The notes beneath the pieces were generated by a model. It saw only the letters and a list, made by a program, of their open reading frames with translations, was not told where the DNA came from and made no database searches. Of a stretch of 6,814 nucleotides of DNA, positions 5,547 to 6,814 are shown piece by piece. The first letter of the stretch is position 1; the number at the start of each line of letters is the position of its first letter. The stretch comes from Nitrosomonadales bacterium (GTDB taxonomy: Bacteria; Pseudomonadota; Gammaproteobacteria; Burkholderiales; SG8-41), in assembly GCA_009885185.1 (NCBI GenBank), contig VFLF01000884.1, forward strand, positions 1 to 6,814, given 5' to 3'. The position numbers and the translations under genes are program-made.

Positions 5547-6554
5547 TCAGTCCGCCTTGATCTTCGCCGCATTCACCACTCGCGCCCAGCGCGTGAGTTC
5601 GCTTTTGACCAGAGTGCCCAGCCGGTCGGGAGGCCCACCGGCGGCGTTCATGCCTTGCTTGGAGAGTTGCTCGCGAATATCCGGCAGTTGCAGCAATGCA
5701 TGCAACTCCGAATTTATTTTTGTGATAGCGGCGGGCGGCGTTGCCGCCGGTGCGAGCACGCCGTACCAAGTTTCGACTTCGAGATTGACAAGTCCCTGTT
5801 CCCTGATGGTCGGCACATTGGGAAACGCGGGCGAGCGCTCCGCGCCCATCACCGTCAGCATACGCAGCCGACCGTTTTGCACGAACGGCGCGATGGTTTG
5901 CAGCGACACCACCATCGCCTGCACATGGCCGCCAATCAGATCCGTCACCGCGCCGCCGGAGCCTTTGTAGGGGATATGCACGATGTCGGTTTTGGTTTCG
6001 AGTTTGATCAGTTCCATCGCCAGATGCTGCGGCCCGCCGTTGCCCGGCGAGCAATACAGCAGCTTGCCGGGTTGGCGTTGCGCGAGCGCGATAAATTCTT
6101 TCAACGATTTCACCGGCAATTGCGGATGCACCACCAGCGACATCGAGCTGGTCGCCACCAGCGACACCGGCGCAAAACTTTTCACCGGGTCGAACGGCAG
6201 CTTGGCGGTGAGCGCGGGCGTGGTGCCGAACGAGGTGGCGGTGAACAGCACCGTGTGCCCATCCGGCGCGGCCTTGGCTACAAAGTCAGTGCCGATGTTG
6301 CCGGTGGCGCCAGGGCGATTGTCGGTAATCACGCCGCTTTTCCAGCGCTCCGCGAGCCGCGGCCCGAGGATGCGCGCGAGGATGTCGGCGCCGGTGCCGG
6401 GGGTGTAGGGCACCACGATTTGCACCGTGCGCGAAGGGAAGGCAGGGGCTTCCTGTGCGTGTGCGGTGTGCGCGCAGAACCACCCCGCGAAAAGGATCGC
6501 CGTTATTCGTTGCATGGATCGAATGGACATGGATAATCGCCGCTGTTTTTTCAT
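5547..6554 (-). CDS. Bug/TctC-family periplasmic solute-binding receptor (second copy)
   Basis: A 335-residue periplasmic receptor, only distantly like the first Bug protein in this window. The signal peptide has a basic start, a hydrophobic core ITAILFAGWF (17-26), and a clear signal peptidase I site AHA-Q (after residue 33). Family hallmarks follow: IVVPYTPGTGADILAR (46-61), TDNRPGATGNIGTDFVAKAAPDGHT (77-101), IPYKGSGGAVTDLIGG, FPNVPTIREQGL and the canonical ETWYGVLAP loop. The start is uncertain. ATG 6554 is the longest; ATG 6530 (residue 9) and ATG 6515 (residue 14) give shorter, more usual signal peptides, and none has a good ribosome binding site. It is divergent from the Rieske oxygenase gene with 89 bp between, a common layout for a transport and catabolic pair. 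No TctAB permease gene is visible. The ligand is unknown; the neighbour suggests an aromatic acid. Confidence 0.92.
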   Translation of the reverse strand: MKKQRRLSMSIRSMQRITAILFAGWFCAHTAHAQEAPAFPSRTVQIVVPYTPGTGADILARILGPRLAERWKSGVITDNRPGATGNIGTDFVAKAAPDGHTVLFTATSFGTTPALTAKLPFDPVKSFAPVSLVATSSMSLVVHPQLPVKSLKEFIALAQRQPGKLLYCSPGNGGPQHLAMELIKLETKTDIVHIPYKGSGGAVTDLIGGHVQAMVVSLQTIAPFVQNGRLRMLTVMGAERSPAFPNVPTIREQGLVNLEVETWYGVLAPAATPPAAITKINSELHALLQLPDIREQLSKQGMNAAGGPPDRLGTLVKSELTRWARVVNAAKIKAD

Positions 6555-6608
6555 CTCAGCTATTATGCAATAAAGCCTTGAGAATCGCCTGCGCGATAGC
6601 GGCGAAAA

Positions 6609-6637
6609 TTGACAAGCCCGCCGCGCACGGTTTTAAT
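6609..6637 (+). promoter_or_regulatory. Sigma-70 promoter for the Rieske oxygenase gene
   Basis: A perfect TTGACA (6609-6614), a 17-nt spacer and TTTAAT (6632-6637, 5 of 6 to TATAAT) lie just before the gene. The expected start, about 7 nt past the -10 box, is at 6644, which is the A of the ATG. No ribosome binding site lies between promoter and start codon, which suggests a leaderless mRNA. Confidence 0.6.
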
Positions 6638-6643
6638 CGCCCC

Positions 6644-6814
6644 ATGAATCAACTGAACGACTCCCCGTGGGTGATTAACCAGCCGGAGGCCATGCACTTC
6701 GCGGTCAACCGCGCGACGCTGGTCGATCCGCAGGTGCTCGAACTCGAACGCCGCCGCATCTTCGATACCTGCTGGATATATGTCGGCCATGAGTCCGAAG
6801 TGCGCACGCCGGGC
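6644..6814 (+). CDS. Rieske-type aromatic ring-hydroxylating oxygenase, large (alpha) subunit, N-terminal part (3' truncated)
   Basis: The first 57 residues are visible; the frame is open to the window's last base. The segment FAVNRATLVDPQVLELERRRIFDTCWIYVGHESEVRTPG is the typical lead-in to the Rieske domain of ring-hydroxylating oxygenase alpha subunits (benzoate and related dioxygenases: E..RIF...W.YvGHesE...pG). The CxH...CxxH cluster and the mononuclear Fe site lie beyond the window; the family is usually about 400-460 residues. Such enzymes take electrons from a reductase and insert O2 into aromatic rings or demethylate. ATG 6644 places WVINQPE at residues 9-15, as in relatives. An alternative ATG 6692 has GGAGG only 2 nt upstream, too close to work well. 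It is divergent from a Bug receptor gene. Substrate class is not determined by this fragment. Confidence 0.75.
   Translation, partial: MNQLNDSPWVINQPEAMHFAVNRATLVDPQVLELERRRIFDTCWIYVGHESEVRTPG

Noticed and set aside
5538..6536. A 332-codon plus-strand frame opposite the second Bug gene
   Set aside because: Composition is Arg/His/Gly-rich without motifs; the minus-strand product has a signal peptide and full Bug signatures.
6555..6608. Promoter for the leftward Bug gene (CATAAT, complement of 6563-6568)
   Set aside because: No acceptable -35 hexamer was found at the right distance, so it is not called.
6563..6790. A 75-codon minus-strand frame at the right edge
   Set aside because: It is antisense to the Rieske subunit N-terminus, which matches its family well.

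Overview
The window looks like GC-rich chromosomal DNA from a betaproteobacterium, probably Burkholderiales-like. The evidence is two Bug/TctC-type periplasmic receptors, an IF-1 paralogue with a basic C-terminal tail beside a cold-shock gene, and a HemW tail. No rRNA or other taxonomic marker is present, so this is an inference from gene content.

Layout. Positions 3-434 (+) are the end of hemW, the heme-chaperone relative of coproporphyrinogen oxidase. Next comes a rightward catabolic-looking set: a Bug-family solute receptor (457-1533), a histidinol-dehydrogenase-like enzyme of the non-biosynthetic HpsN-like type (1601-2899), and a short-chain dehydrogenase (3067-3885). An 89-bp double inverted REP/BIME-like repeat separates the last two. 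The SDR converges, with 10 bp between stop codons, on a leftward block: IF-1-like infA (3896-4168, GTG start), a CspA-family protein (4234-4440), a class II aldolase/adducin-family protein (4690-5421) and a second Bug receptor (5547-6554). Divergent from that receptor, a Rieske-type ring-hydroxylating oxygenase alpha subunit begins at 6644 (+) and runs off the window.

How the genes may work together. Two receptors, two NAD(P)-dependent alcohol dehydrogenases, a class II aldolase/decarboxylase-fold enzyme and a Rieske oxygenase suggest uptake and oxidation of an organic acid, perhaps an aromatic or sulfonated one. The substrate cannot be read from the sequence. The csp-infA pair is a separate cold-response/translation module lying inside the catabolic cluster.

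Points most worth checking: a good intrinsic terminator between csp and infA that could be an antitermination switch operated by the Csp protein itself; a near-consensus promoter whose predicted start falls on the A of the Rieske gene's ATG, implying a leaderless mRNA; a 16-bp exact direct repeat bracketing about 5 kb; a hexanucleotide repeat at the signal-peptidase site of the first Bug protein; and two kinds of intergenic repeat. No gene-free stretch exceeds 300 bases. The longest, 4441-4689, holds the csp leader, a possible csp promoter and two inverted repeats.
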